A stretch of DNA of 64,000 nucleotides from Leeia oryzae DSM 17879 (GTDB taxonomy: Bacteria; Pseudomonadota; Gammaproteobacteria; Burkholderiales; Leeiaceae): assembly GCF_000376945.1 (NCBI RefSeq), contig NZ_AQXU01000025.1, positions 248,001 to 312,000 of the forward strand, given 5' to 3'. The stretch's first letter is position 1. The number at the start of each line of letters is the position of its first letter. Below, piece by piece: positions 17,839 through 27,192 of this stretch. The translations under genes were made by a program, and so were the position numbers. The notes below the pieces were generated by a model, which made no database searches, had not been told where the DNA came from, and was given only the letters and a program-made list of their open reading frames with translations.

Positions 17839-18894
17839 TCACTGCTTTTCATAACCCTCAATGATTTTTCTAACAATTACATCATAAGTAAAACATGAGA
17901 TTACCTTTTCATATCCATCCGTAGCAATCTGCTGTGCCATTCTGCTATTTGATAAAATTGACTCGATATTTTCGAGGGCTTCATCCATTTCTTTAAACAT
18001 AATTAGATGCTCTCTGGATGTCATTATTTTTTCTATATCCTTTGAATAGTCTGTCAACAGTAATGACTTACAGGCAGGCACTTCCAATGTACGCATAGTA
18101 AATCCGGACCTTGTCTGTTCATTGCCCCAGCCCGTATAGTTGAAAACTATACGACTACGGTTATACAACACAACTAAATCATGCCCACCAATATATTCGC
18201 CTAGGACTTTAGACTGTAAAACAGCATTATCCGCCAAACGCTTACGCCAATGCCGCCCATAAATCACAACATTTTTAGTTAGCTGGAAAACTGATTCAAG
18301 AGCTTTCTGACGCGACGCAGACCATGAGCCAACAAAACAGATATCAATATCCTTCTTGATTCCTTCTATTGGATAAAAAGCTTCTGGATCGACAGCATGG
18401 TGCATGATCCTTGTATTGTGAATACCTCTGCTAATTGCTGCATCATGTAAGCTTGAATTCATGACATAAAAGGTCTCGTAATCTTTTGCCTGCGCCAACG
18501 CCTGATCAACACGATCATCACTTTCAATCCACCAGCCAAACAGGCGTGATGATCTTTGGAGATATTTGATGGTATCAGCCTGAATACCAAACAGTCCCCT
18601 GATCATGAAGCACAGATCGGGTTTGAATTCATCAAACTGTTGCTTTAGTACTGCTTCCCGATAATTTCTCTGCGTTAGTGGATGGGATTCAAAAAAATTT
18701 TTAGACTTTGGCAAAATCCGGAAATTATGCGCTTGCTTATTTATAAAATGAAATAATCGCTTATCAACCCAATTATTTGCATGAGCATCTGAGCAGATGA
18801 CTTGCACCCCCTGCTTAGTAAAAGCCTTTTGCAGATACGCCATGATAGGAGGTCTTGGCACGTAATAAAGTAATACTTTGCGTAATTTTGTCAT
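17839..18894 (-). CDS. CgeB-like glycosyltransferase
   Basis: A 351-residue protein resembling the CgeB/DUF3880-glycosyl transferase 1 family, GT-B proteins first named from Bacillus spore coat genes but common in Gram-negative polysaccharide clusters. Seen features are the GWWIESDD segment near residue 120, DICFVGSWSASR at the domain border and the C-terminal VFNYTGWGNEQTRSGFTMRTLEVPAC, which holds the donor-binding region with an acidic residue. It probably uses a nucleotide sugar in the cytoplasm. It overlaps the next upstream GT4 gene by 4 nt (ATGA). Base composition begins to rise again here, marking the edge of the AT-rich section. Confidence 0.78.
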   Translation of the reverse strand: MTKLRKVLLYYVPRPPIMAYLQKAFTKQGVQVICSDAHANNWVDKRLFHFINKQAHNFRILPKSKNFFESHPLTQRNYREAVLKQQFDEFKPDLCFMIRGLFGIQADTIKYLQRSSRLFGWWIESDDRVDQALAQAKDYETFYVMNSSLHDAAISRGIHNTRIMHHAVDPEAFYPIEGIKKDIDICFVGSWSASRQKALESVFQLTKNVVIYGRHWRKRLADNAVLQSKVLGEYIGGHDLVVLYNRSRIVFNYTGWGNEQTRSGFTMRTLEVPACKSLLLTDYSKDIEKIMTSREHLIMFKEMDEALENIESILSNSRMAQQIATDGYEKVISCFTYDVIVRKIIEGYEKQ

Positions 18895-20081
18895 ATCAAT
18901 GCCAGGTCATTCAAAGAGTCAAGTAACGCAAGAACACGCTGGTTACGCTTGTGCCATGTAAATTGTGCCGACTTTACTGCTGCAGCTGCACCTAATTTCT
19001 TTTGCAAATCTTGATCATTGATGAGCCAATTGATGGATTCAGCAAAGCACAAAGGATCTTCACAGCGATCAACCAGAACCCCATCTTGCCCGTGAACAAG
19101 AACTTCACGAATAGACTCATGATTTGCAACGACTATGGGCTTTCCCATCGCCATGTATTCAAACAACTTAAGCGGTGAAGTATAACGGCTAGCAATACTG
19201 CTATCAGTTAATGGCAACAAACATATATCTGCCTTCCCTATCAACTTAAACCGCTGAGCAGGTGGTATCTTTCCCAGGAAACGGACTCGAGCACCAACGC
19301 CCAGATTGTCAGCTTGTGCCTGCAGTGCTGCGATTTGCTCTGTCATACCACCCGCTATCCAAAGCATACCCCGTTTAACCGAGGGCATTGCCGCAATCAG
19401 AGTATCGACTCCCTTCCATGGGTGTAAACTGCCAATGTACAACATGACTGGCTCAGATTCTGCATGTGTTGGGGTATGTGCTTCCTTTGCAAGTGCCAGA
19501 TCTACACCATCAGGTGCCACGCATGAGGGGGTTTGTATATGGTAAGTAGTCTGAATATCCGTTAATAATGCCTGGGTAATTGTCACCAATGCATCAACTG
19601 ATTGATATACCTTCAACTCTCTGGCTGACAGTATCTCAAGTTTTTGCTGCTGTCGCTTCGTAGGTGCAGGATGATTCTCTCGATAGGTCTGAGCAAACAG
19701 CTCGTGTGTCTCAAACACAATCTTGGGACGATCTTTCAAACTTAATAGCACTTCGGCTAATTTTAAATTTCTGAGATAGACAACATCTGGTTTGTATTTT
19801 TTTACCCATGCCTTAGCTTGTTGGTAAAAGGGCCTATGGCTTGAAAATGGAAAAAACCATTTTTTCCGCCAGTCAAACAAATGAACCAATCGGACGTTAG
19901 AGGATAATGGTCTGCCAAGAAACAACGTTGGGTTAGCCCCAGCTGACGGGGTTGGTGTAACAAGACTGACATCCACACCCATATCACCGAAAGAATCTAC
20001 CACCTGCAGAACCTGTATTGCAGACGGTAAAGAATCTGGCACGGCTTGCGGGTTTATGTAAGCCATTTTCATTTCAGGCAT
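18891..20081 (-). CDS. Glycosyltransferase family 4
   Basis: A 396-residue GT-B fold enzyme of the WecH/RfaG-like GT4 family. The C-terminal domain shows YIGSLHPWKGVDTLI at its start and SPLKLFEYMAMGKPIVVAN, with the nucleotide-binding glutamate that marks retaining GT4 enzymes. It acts on the cytoplasmic face to extend the LPS core or a lipid-linked glycan. It overlaps the CgeB-like gene by 4 nt and the next GT4 gene by 8 nt, so these glycosyltransferases are translationally coupled. The sugar specificity cannot be read from the sequence. Confidence 0.88.
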   Translation of the reverse strand: MPEMKMAYINPQAVPDSLPSAIQVLQVVDSFGDMGVDVSLVTPTPSAGANPTLFLGRPLSSNVRLVHLFDWRKKWFFPFSSHRPFYQQAKAWVKKYKPDVVYLRNLKLAEVLLSLKDRPKIVFETHELFAQTYRENHPAPTKRQQQKLEILSARELKVYQSVDALVTITQALLTDIQTTYHIQTPSCVAPDGVDLALAKEAHTPTHAESEPVMLYIGSLHPWKGVDTLIAAMPSVKRGMLWIAGGMTEQIAALQAQADNLGVGARVRFLGKIPPAQRFKLIGKADICLLPLTDSSIASRYTSPLKLFEYMAMGKPIVVANHESIREVLVHGQDGVLVDRCEDPLCFAESINWLINDQDLQKKLGAAAAVKSAQFTWHKRNQRVLALLDSLNDLALI

Positions 20082-21192
20082 TCTCGAGTGTATTCAACAT
20101 GCGTAAGGCGCTTGCCTCCCATGTAAATAAATTGACAATTCTTTCCCTGGCTTGCCGTCCAAGCCGTTTTCTGAGTGCTGGATTATCAATCAGCTGCTCC
20201 ATAAAGGCAGCGCACGTATCCACGCGCTCCCTTTCAAACAAATAACCCGCATGACCTTCATTACCAACAACCTCTGGAATTCCCCCCATATGACTGGCTA
20301 CAACAGGAATTCCGCAGCTCATGGCTTCTGCAATTGTAATCCCGAATGCCTCAGCCCCAACACTAGGAAAGATGCCAACATCACTCGCGGAGTAATAGGC
20401 AGGCAAGTCACTGTGAGATACTGCGGCTTGAAAAATGACTTTATCAAGAACGCCTAGTGAGTTTGCCAAGGCTTTCAGAGATGCCTCCGCAGGTCCGCTG
20501 CCTACAATCATGAGTTTGGTATCTTTGTTGTTTAATCTGTTAGAAGCAAGTGCTCTGATCGGAATATGCAACCCCTTAAAACCAATCAAACGCCCTGCAA
20601 ATGTAAACACACAAGTTTCCGCGGCAATACCCAATTGTTGCCTTAGCTCCATGTTTTTGGCACCGGCCTTGAACTTATCAACATCGACACCGTTAAACAT
20701 CACATTGGGGTACTGGCCGTAACGCTGAAAAATCTGCCATGCATTAAAATGGCTACAAGCCAACCAGGCGCTGACATGCTTGGACAGCCACCTGTCACCT
20801 TTGAAAAAATCTGTACCCCCACTCATAAAGGCAAATTTTGTCTGCGCATGGGCAGGCATAAACAGTGGCCAGCAGAAATCGAAAGGTTTGGTCAGAACTA
20901 CCCAATCATATTTACCTTGAATAAGCGCAGATCTCGCATTTCTCGCAAAACTCACTCTCTCGGCCAACTTCCTGAATCTTGTGCCTAAATTTGGAAATTT
21001 CTCTCTTGGTGTAAACGGAAATTTCTGGACATTAACTCCATCATTGTCATTTAAAGGGCAAATATTGCCATCCCCGCCAAAGATAGTGACTTGATGACCA
21101 AGTTTGACCAGTGTTTTTGAGAGTTCCCACACAGCGGTCTGGACTCCACCAAATGTCACAGTGACTGTTACATCCACAAATGCTATTTTCAT
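20074..21192 (-). CDS. Glycosyltransferase family 4
   Basis: A 372-residue GT4 enzyme. The N-terminal acceptor domain begins FGGVQTAVWELSKTLVKLGH, the donor domain has FAGRLIGFKGLHIPI and the E-x7-E region FGITIAEAMSCGIPVVAS. It resembles LPS core and exopolysaccharide glucosyl- or mannosyltransferases. It overlaps the downstream GT4 gene by 8 nt and lies 5 nt after the polysaccharide deacetylase gene. Like the other glycosyltransferases here it presumably works at the inner face of the cytoplasmic membrane on a growing saccharide. Confidence 0.88.
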   Translation of the reverse strand: MKIAFVDVTVTVTFGGVQTAVWELSKTLVKLGHQVTIFGGDGNICPLNDNDGVNVQKFPFTPREKFPNLGTRFRKLAERVSFARNARSALIQGKYDWVVLTKPFDFCWPLFMPAHAQTKFAFMSGGTDFFKGDRWLSKHVSAWLACSHFNAWQIFQRYGQYPNVMFNGVDVDKFKAGAKNMELRQQLGIAAETCVFTFAGRLIGFKGLHIPIRALASNRLNNKDTKLMIVGSGPAEASLKALANSLGVLDKVIFQAAVSHSDLPAYYSASDVGIFPSVGAEAFGITIAEAMSCGIPVVASHMGGIPEVVGNEGHAGYLFERERVDTCAAFMEQLIDNPALRKRLGRQARERIVNLFTWEASALRMLNTLENA

Positions 21193-21197
21193 GTAGC

Positions 21198-22025
21198 TTA
21201 CTGTCCACGTAGTTGGGTATACAACTTTCCAAGTAAAGGCGAGCTAAATAGCCATAACCTCGTGGCTAGCCATGATGCAGGCTTATCTTTCACAACCACT
21301 CGAGGAATTTGCGTGGGTAAAGTCTCAGGAGTAACCATGCCTTTTTCTGTTGTATATAAGTGGGAGAAACCATGCCCTATCGCTAAATGCTGATAGTCTG
21401 ATTCATAATACCCTTGCGGCCAACACAAATGAGCAGAAGCACGACCCATATGAGTTATTAATTGCTTTCTAGAAAGCTCGCACTCTTGAATCATGCTTGC
21501 CAATTTATTTTGCGGGTCGACTTTATCCCAGCGCGTATGTGTATGCGTATGGCTGTGAAACTCAAAAGTTCCCATTTTTTGCATATACTCAATCTCAGAC
21601 CAACGCAACATCACTTCATCATGATGACCATCTGCTATGGCTCTTTTACAAGCTTTGTGGTCCGGGCAAGACACGCTTGATTGACACTTCGCAATATCGC
21701 GAGGCTCACCATCACCAATCCAGTCCGTAACAATAAAGAGTGCTGCTTTTTGCTGGTATTTCTCCAGAATAGGGTGCGCATACACATAGTTATCCAGATA
21801 ACCATCATCAAAGGTGATCAATACCGATTTTGCAGGTAATGCTTGCTTATCAGCCATGAAATCGGCCAACTGATCGCAGGTAATTGTATTCCAGCCATGT
21901 TCTGACAAGTAACGCATGTGTGCTTCGAACGAGTCAGGAGACACCGTTACCAAACCTGCTTGCGGCGTCACATGATGGTACATCAGCACTGGAATGGCTT
22001 TAGCCTGAGGGTGACGAAAATTCAT
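21198..22025 (-). CDS. Polysaccharide deacetylase family protein (CE4)
   Basis: A 275-residue NodB-like enzyme that removes N- or O-acetyl groups from a saccharide. It contains the first CE4 motif TFDDGYLDN, with the catalytic base and metal aspartates, and the second motif HSHTHTHT, which gives the zinc-binding histidines. There is no signal peptide, so it would act in the cytoplasm, as described for deacetylases that act on LPS core sugars before export. It overlaps the upstream GT4 gene by 4 nt and precedes the next GT4 gene by 5 nt, which ties it to the same product. Confidence 0.87.
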   Translation of the reverse strand: MNFRHPQAKAIPVLMYHHVTPQAGLVTVSPDSFEAHMRYLSEHGWNTITCDQLADFMADKQALPAKSVLITFDDGYLDNYVYAHPILEKYQQKAALFIVTDWIGDGEPRDIAKCQSSVSCPDHKACKRAIADGHHDEVMLRWSEIEYMQKMGTFEFHSHTHTHTRWDKVDPQNKLASMIQECELSRKQLITHMGRASAHLCWPQGYYESDYQHLAIGHGFSHLYTTEKGMVTPETLPTQIPRVVVKDKPASWLATRLWLFSSPLLGKLYTQLRGQ

Positions 22026-23128
22026 TTCTTATGATTCAGTCCATATACTTGCAAAAGCTGTTGGTACAAGTTCAACATCTGCGCAGCCATCACCTTGACA
22101 GTGAAGTTAGACAATATGAATTGTCGCCCATTTTTGCCCATATCATGCGCCCGTCCCGGTTGTTCAAGCAACGCAATTACAGCCTCAGAGATGGCCGTAG
22201 GGTTTTGTGTAGGTACCAACAACCCAGTAACGCCCTCTTGCATCGTTTCAGGAACGCCACCTGTCCGGGTACCTATAACAGCCGTCTCCATCGCCTGCGC
22301 CTCCAGGAATGCAGTACCTAAAGCTTCGTCATACGTTGGCAGAACAAATACATCCAGGGATTTCAAAATATTCGGGATATCCCGACGTAGTCCCAAAAAA
22401 TGAACACAGTGATTAAGTCCTTGTTCTTGAACAATTTTTTTCAGATTTTCAAACTGGGGACCATCCCCCGCAAGCACGAAGTGCGTTTGCGGCATACGTG
22501 CAAGTATCTCAGGAATCGCTTCCAGCAAATGGCGATGTCCCTTTCTGATCCTCAGGATAGACACAGAACCAACCAAAGGAATGTCTTCATCCAGGCCCAA
22601 CTCAGCCTTAAGATCACCAGAGACGTTATCTGGGTTGAATTTTTCAGGATCGATTCCAGTCCTGATAACGCTCACCCTTGATGTATCTACTCCTGCAGAC
22701 ACAAGATAATCTCGAACAGCATCACTGACTGCGACAACATGATGGGGCAATAAACTGTAGGTGCTCTTTGATGTAATAGGCATGATTAAATGCCGAGTAC
22801 GAATCACGACTGGTCCGCACCTCATCAAACGTGCAGCAAGCCCCGCTACAATAGTGTCACGACTACTGTGTGTGTTAAGCACATCTACATGTTGTTCACG
22901 CATCAAGCGTTGCAATTTGGGAACAGCAGAAAGCCTCAAGCCACGAAGAAAAGGGATCTCAAATACTTCAATGCCTTCTTCGGCAGCTCTGGCCAACAAC
23001 CGTGAACCTGGAGAGCATGCAATAAGTACTCGATGTCCAAGCGCTTTTAACTGAATGGATTCTTGCAATGTACGATTTTCCTGCCCCCCCCAACCTGTTG
23101 AGCTCTCGGTATGTAGCACGGTCAGCAT
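22022..23128 (-). CDS. Glycosyltransferase family 4
   Basis: A 368-residue GT4 enzyme with the N-terminal WGGQENRTLQESIQLKALGH, a typical GT4 acceptor loop, and the donor-site region GTAFLEAQAMETAVIGTRTGG containing the conserved glutamates. The segment IRKGHRHLLEAIP begins the donor domain. It starts 4 nt after the GT9 gene upstream and overlaps the deacetylase gene by 4 nt. It resembles LPS core glycosyltransferases. The acceptor is not known, but its place between a heptosyltransferase-like enzyme and a deacetylase suggests a core sugar that may carry an amino group. Confidence 0.88.
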   Translation of the reverse strand: MLTVLHTESSTGWGGQENRTLQESIQLKALGHRVLIACSPGSRLLARAAEEGIEVFEIPFLRGLRLSAVPKLQRLMREQHVDVLNTHSSRDTIVAGLAARLMRCGPVVIRTRHLIMPITSKSTYSLLPHHVVAVSDAVRDYLVSAGVDTSRVSVIRTGIDPEKFNPDNVSGDLKAELGLDEDIPLVGSVSILRIRKGHRHLLEAIPEILARMPQTHFVLAGDGPQFENLKKIVQEQGLNHCVHFLGLRRDIPNILKSLDVFVLPTYDEALGTAFLEAQAMETAVIGTRTGGVPETMQEGVTGLLVPTQNPTAISEAVIALLEQPGRAHDMGKNGRQFILSNFTVKVMAAQMLNLYQQLLQVYGLNHKK

Positions 23129-23132
23129 TGCA

Positions 23133-24161
23133 TTACTCCTGCTCGGGGTGCATAGGGTGATTAGCAGGCAGACGATGCGACAATCGCTCTACCGCATTGA
23201 TGACCAAGGATGCACTTAACTCAGCCATTGGGGCTTCACGCCTTGCAATCAAAGCTGGATGCTCCACAACTTCAAGATAGGGATGTTGAAGTGGTGCCAA
23301 AAACTCTCCTCGATGAAAGCAGTGGTACATACTTACCATAGGGATTTTCATGGCACCTGCAAGATGCGTAGGCCCCGTATCAACCCCAATATACAGTGAT
23401 AAATGTGACATGACGGCCGCCGACTTTCGCAAGCTTAATTTTCCGGCAGCACTGATGATCTTGCCTGGGTAAGCTACGGAAAGATCATGCGCCCGTTGAA
23501 CCGACTGCTTATCACCCAACACAATAAATTGAAGGTCAGGCCATCGAGTCAGCATGCCACTCACTAGTTCAGAAAACCGTTCGAAGGGCCAGTCTCGGTA
23601 GGACTTTGTTGGAAAACTGGCCATTTGCAGGCCAACCAAGCCTACTTGATGAACGCCTTGGCGCATAAGCCATTGCTCAGCCCAAGCGGTTTCTTTCGGT
23701 GTCACCACATAGGACAGTTCTAGCTTATCCGTTTGAATATCCAATGGTGCCAACAGCAAAAGCCGTTCATGAACGGCATGCATCAACTGATTCGGTTTTG
23801 GCACAGCACAATCCAGCAGACGGTTAGAACGCTCATCGTTCTGCTTGAAACCAATGGTATAGGTAGCTTTCTTTCTAGCCAGTTTAAGCAATGATTGGTC
23901 ATTACCATACACGATTGCGATATCGTACTTTTCTTTAAAGAAAATACGTTTCCACCACAGTTGCTTGGGTGTCAGACCAATGAGTTTGCGGATACCCGGT
24001 AAATGTTCAAGGACAGACTTCCGTCCAGAATGGACCACAACATCAACTGTCCCTTCTGGCAACTGTTGATGTAATGCAGTGATCACAGGGGTAGACAATA
24101 GCGTATCACCAATTCTGGCGACATTAATGACCAAGACACGCATGTTAGAAGACAAATGCAC
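23133..24161 (-). CDS. Glycosyltransferase family 9 (heptosyltransferase-like)
   Basis: A GT9 enzyme for the LPS core with the family start RVLVINVARIGDTLLSTP (acceptor loop Asp) and the donor pocket YIGVDTGPTHLAGAMKIP. GTG 24161 is taken as start because AAGGA lies 8 nt upstream and the GTG shares a base with the TAG of msbA, a common coupling layout. ATG 24143, which gives the family's usual N-terminus MRVLVIN, is the alternative and has no clear ribosome site. The protein is 342 residues with the GTG. It lies directly downstream of msbA, so core building and core-lipid A export are expressed together. Confidence 0.87.
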   Translation of the reverse strand: MHLSSNMRVLVINVARIGDTLLSTPVITALHQQLPEGTVDVVVHSGRKSVLEHLPGIRKLIGLTPKQLWWKRIFFKEKYDIAIVYGNDQSLLKLARKKATYTIGFKQNDERSNRLLDCAVPKPNQLMHAVHERLLLLAPLDIQTDKLELSYVVTPKETAWAEQWLMRQGVHQVGLVGLQMASFPTKSYRDWPFERFSELVSGMLTRWPDLQFIVLGDKQSVQRAHDLSVAYPGKIISAAGKLSLRKSAAVMSHLSLYIGVDTGPTHLAGAMKIPMVSMYHCFHRGEFLAPLQHPYLEVVEHPALIARREAPMAELSASLVINAVERLSHRLPANHPMHPEQE

Positions 24162-25996
24162 TAGTTCTTTCCTTCTTCCCTGAATTGCATCTGCCAAAGA
24201 CGTGCATAAGCACCGTCATGGGCCAACAGTTCTTTATGGCTGCCTGCTTCCACAATCTGGCCATGACTCATCACCAAAATCCGATCGGCACGTTCAATTG
24301 TTGATAAGCGGTGGGCAATAACCAGCGTGGTACGGTTTTGCATCAGACGTTCCAATGCTTTTTGAACTTGTCGCTCTGACTCTGTATCAAGTGCAGATGT
24401 TGCTTCATCCAGAATCAGGATGGGTGCATCTTTCAATAGTGCACGGGCAACAGCCAAACGTTGTTTCTGCCCCCCGGATAGCCGGGTACCACGTTCGCCG
24501 ATTTCTGTATCAAAACCTTCTGGCAAGGCTTCAATAAAATCGAGGGCATAAGCAGCCTCGGCAGCAGCCTCTATCTCTTCTCGCAACACCTCACGCGTCA
24601 TGCCATACGCAATATTTGCCGCGACCGTATCGTTAAACAACATGACATCTTGTGATACCAAGGCAATTGCTGCTCTCAGGCTACTTAAAGAGAGCTGGGT
24701 CGCCGGAACATTATTAATATAAATGCAGCCAGCAGCAGGCTCATAAAACCGAGGCAGAAGCTGTGCCAGCGTTGTTTTACCGCTACCGGATGATCCAACC
24801 AGGGCGACCGTTTCACCCGCCTTGATCTCTATATTCAGTTGGTGCAAGGCATGCTTTTCCGCCCTGTTATATTGGAAACTCAAATTCTCGAACCGTACAG
24901 ATAAGCTTTTGTTTTCAGTGGTTTGTGTCCCGATGTCTGACTCCGGCTTTTCATCCATCAAGCCAAACACACTTTCGGCGGCGGCCAAACCTTTTTGCAA
25001 AGACTCATTGACACGCGTCAGTCGCTGTACCGGCTGGGAAAGCATTAGCATAGCCGTCAGAAAAGACATAAAGTCACCGGCAGACATGGCACCTGCAGCC
25101 GAACGGATGCTGGCATAATAGATAACAATCGCCAAAGCTACAGCAATAAGGAACTGCACAAGTGCCGAGTTTGCCGAGCTAGCAGCTGTTTGCTTTACCG
25201 CTAGTTGCCTGACTCGATTTGCTGCTTTCTGGAATCGGCTCAATTCAAAGTCTTTGCCACCAAAAATCTTTACCACGCGCTGATTCTGGATACTCTCTTG
25301 CAGCACTTGAGTCAGCTCACGCATGGCATGCTGTTGGTCTCGATTCAGCCCTCTTAAACGCTTGCCAGCGGCTCTAATACTAAAACCGGTCAATGGCAAA
25401 ATTGCAAGGGTAATCAGCGTCAAGCGCCAGTCGATATAAATCATTAACCCAAGTTGGGCAATAACCGTCACACTGTCTTTTACAACAACCGTCAGAATAC
25501 TTAAGCCTGCACCAGTCACACTGGTAACATCACCTGAAATACGGGACATCAGATGGCCTGACGGGTGTTCATCGTAGTATGCAACTGGCAATGTCAAAAC
25601 ACGCTCAAACATTTTTTCACGCAAATCGGTCACCAAACGATTTGATAACCATGTTGCAAAGAAGTCCGAGAAAAACGTAGAAATACCACGAATCAGAAAC
25701 AACAGAACAATCAGGGAAGGAATCAGTAGTGGGCTCACCTTGCCAGGACTGGCAAAGGATGACAAATGCAAATGATCTGCCAGATATTGCAAAGCCCCAG
25801 GCAATGCTTTGCTTGAATGCGCACCAAAGTTGATATTGATCAGCGGGCCGAGCAGCCAGGCAAAGAGAGGCTCCGTCACCGCCGCAATCTGAGTGGCAAC
25901 AAATGCGACGACGATTACCTTCCAGTAAGGGCGTATATAGCCGAGCAATCTTCCATATAACTGCAAGCTGCCAAGTTGCGCATCTGCTTTGCTCAT
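24161..25996 (-). CDS. msbA: Lipid A-core flippase, ABC transporter MsbA
   Basis: A 611-residue half-transporter: a six-helix exporter domain in about residues 20-320, then one nucleotide-binding domain with Walker A GSSGSGKTT (about 398-406), signature LSGGQKQRLA and Walker B LILDEATSALD. MsbA flips core-lipid A across the inner membrane before further assembly in the periplasm. The length and the ATPase order match the family (about 580-620). The identification as MsbA over other exporters is supported by its place in an LPS core cluster with GT9 and GT4 genes on both sides. A 50-bp gap separates it from the GT4 gene upstream. Confidence 0.92.
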   Translation of the reverse strand: MSKADAQLGSLQLYGRLLGYIRPYWKVIVVAFVATQIAAVTEPLFAWLLGPLININFGAHSSKALPGALQYLADHLHLSSFASPGKVSPLLIPSLIVLLFLIRGISTFFSDFFATWLSNRLVTDLREKMFERVLTLPVAYYDEHPSGHLMSRISGDVTSVTGAGLSILTVVVKDSVTVIAQLGLMIYIDWRLTLITLAILPLTGFSIRAAGKRLRGLNRDQQHAMRELTQVLQESIQNQRVVKIFGGKDFELSRFQKAANRVRQLAVKQTAASSANSALVQFLIAVALAIVIYYASIRSAAGAMSAGDFMSFLTAMLMLSQPVQRLTRVNESLQKGLAAAESVFGLMDEKPESDIGTQTTENKSLSVRFENLSFQYNRAEKHALHQLNIEIKAGETVALVGSSGSGKTTLAQLLPRFYEPAAGCIYINNVPATQLSLSSLRAAIALVSQDVMLFNDTVAANIAYGMTREVLREEIEAAAEAAYALDFIEALPEGFDTEIGERGTRLSGGQKQRLAVARALLKDAPILILDEATSALDTESERQVQKALERLMQNRTTLVIAHRLSTIERADRILVMSHGQIVEAGSHKELLAHDGAYARLWQMQFREEGKN

Positions 25997-26046
25997 GCCG
26001 CTATCCGAGTGGAATTAAACCGGTAATTGTAACCGATATATGAGGG

Positions 26047-27192
26047 TTAAGGTGTCAAACCAAGGACTTGCCGATAAAGTTGCTGCATTTCAACGGCCAT
26101 TTTCTCAGGCTTTAGATGTATTACAGTACCGACGGCTGCACGCCCCATCTCTTCTAGCAGGAGTTCATCGAGTAGTAATTTGATCTTCGATGCAATGGCG
26201 TCCCCATCAAGCGCATCCACGACCCAGCCATTGAAGCCATTCTGAACAAACTCGGCCGCACCACTTCCCGGGCTCGTAATGACAGGCAGTCCGCATGCAA
26301 ATGCCTCCAATGCGGCATTTGGGAACGCATCATAAAGTGTTGGCAACACAAATACATCTGCGGCACCATAAAATGGCCGTACATCCATTTGGCCGCCAGC
26401 AAATACAACCTTGTGAGCCACCCCCAATCGTTCAGCCAGGGTTTTAAAGCGCTTTTGCTGCTTGTCCTTACCGACAATCATGCACCAGACGTTATCTGGC
26501 AAATGCTTGAGCGCATTTATCAGCGGACCGACTCCTTTCCTGGAAAAACCGGAACCCACAAACAGCGTAAGTAATGCATCTTGCGGTATGCCATAGGTTT
26601 GCCGGATTTTCTCCCGATAGCTGATCAGATCAGTATTATATTTCTCGGTATCCACCGCACTGTAAATGACGGGCAGCTTTTCCAATGGCAAACCAAATCG
26701 GGTATGGATTTCCTGTTGAACCATACGTGAGTTGCAAATCACGGCTTTTAGCCGTTTGCTATGAAAAAGCCGCTTCTCGGCTGCTAACACATAGCGGTGA
26801 TAAGGGTTTATGACATCGCCCAAGCGCCCCCAAAAGCCACTGGCACGTCCTTTATGTTCGAGCCAGACTTGATGCACCCCGTCTCCGGCCCGATAAATAT
26901 CGCACACATCAATCCGCTCATGAGACTGAACCAGATCAAATCGTTCCTTGGCAACCACACCCCTTACTGCACGCGCGAAGCTCCAATCTCGCCATGTGCG
27001 CCCAATGCTAAATGGGTTGCATTCGATGACCCGGACAATTGCCTGTCGATTTGAATCAGATGGCTTCCAACGCCGCGTAATCAAGGATAGCTCAATCGAT
27101 TCATCTTGCGACAGTGCATCTAAAGCCTTAGTCACAAAACGTTCCGCACCACCAAACGGATTATATTTCTGACGAATCAGCGCAACCCTCAT
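26047..27192 (-). CDS. Glycosyltransferase family 4 (LPS core type)
   Basis: A 381-residue GT4 enzyme of the RfaG/WaaG kind. The start MRVALIRQKYNPFGGAERF is the WaaG-type acceptor loop, and the donor domain has FVGSGFSRKGVGPLI and FPNAALEAFACGLPVITSPGSG with the catalytic E-x7-E glutamates. WaaG adds the first outer-core glucose to heptose II in enteric bacteria; an equivalent step is likely here but not proven. It overlaps the GT9 gene upstream by 4 nt and is followed by msbA. This block looks less AT-rich than the region from 9 to 18.9 kb and may be the older, native core part. Confidence 0.88.
   Translation of the reverse strand: MRVALIRQKYNPFGGAERFVTKALDALSQDESIELSLITRRWKPSDSNRQAIVRVIECNPFSIGRTWRDWSFARAVRGVVAKERFDLVQSHERIDVCDIYRAGDGVHQVWLEHKGRASGFWGRLGDVINPYHRYVLAAEKRLFHSKRLKAVICNSRMVQQEIHTRFGLPLEKLPVIYSAVDTEKYNTDLISYREKIRQTYGIPQDALLTLFVGSGFSRKGVGPLINALKHLPDNVWCMIVGKDKQQKRFKTLAERLGVAHKVVFAGGQMDVRPFYGAADVFVLPTLYDAFPNAALEAFACGLPVITSPGSGAAEFVQNGFNGWVVDALDGDAIASKIKLLLDELLLEEMGRAAVGTVIHLKPEKMAVEMQQLYRQVLGLTP

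Noticed and set aside
21515-21570. Short repeat of alternating His-Thr codons in the deacetylase gene
   Set aside because: It encodes the zinc-binding HSHTHTHT motif of the enzyme and is not a separate repeat element.
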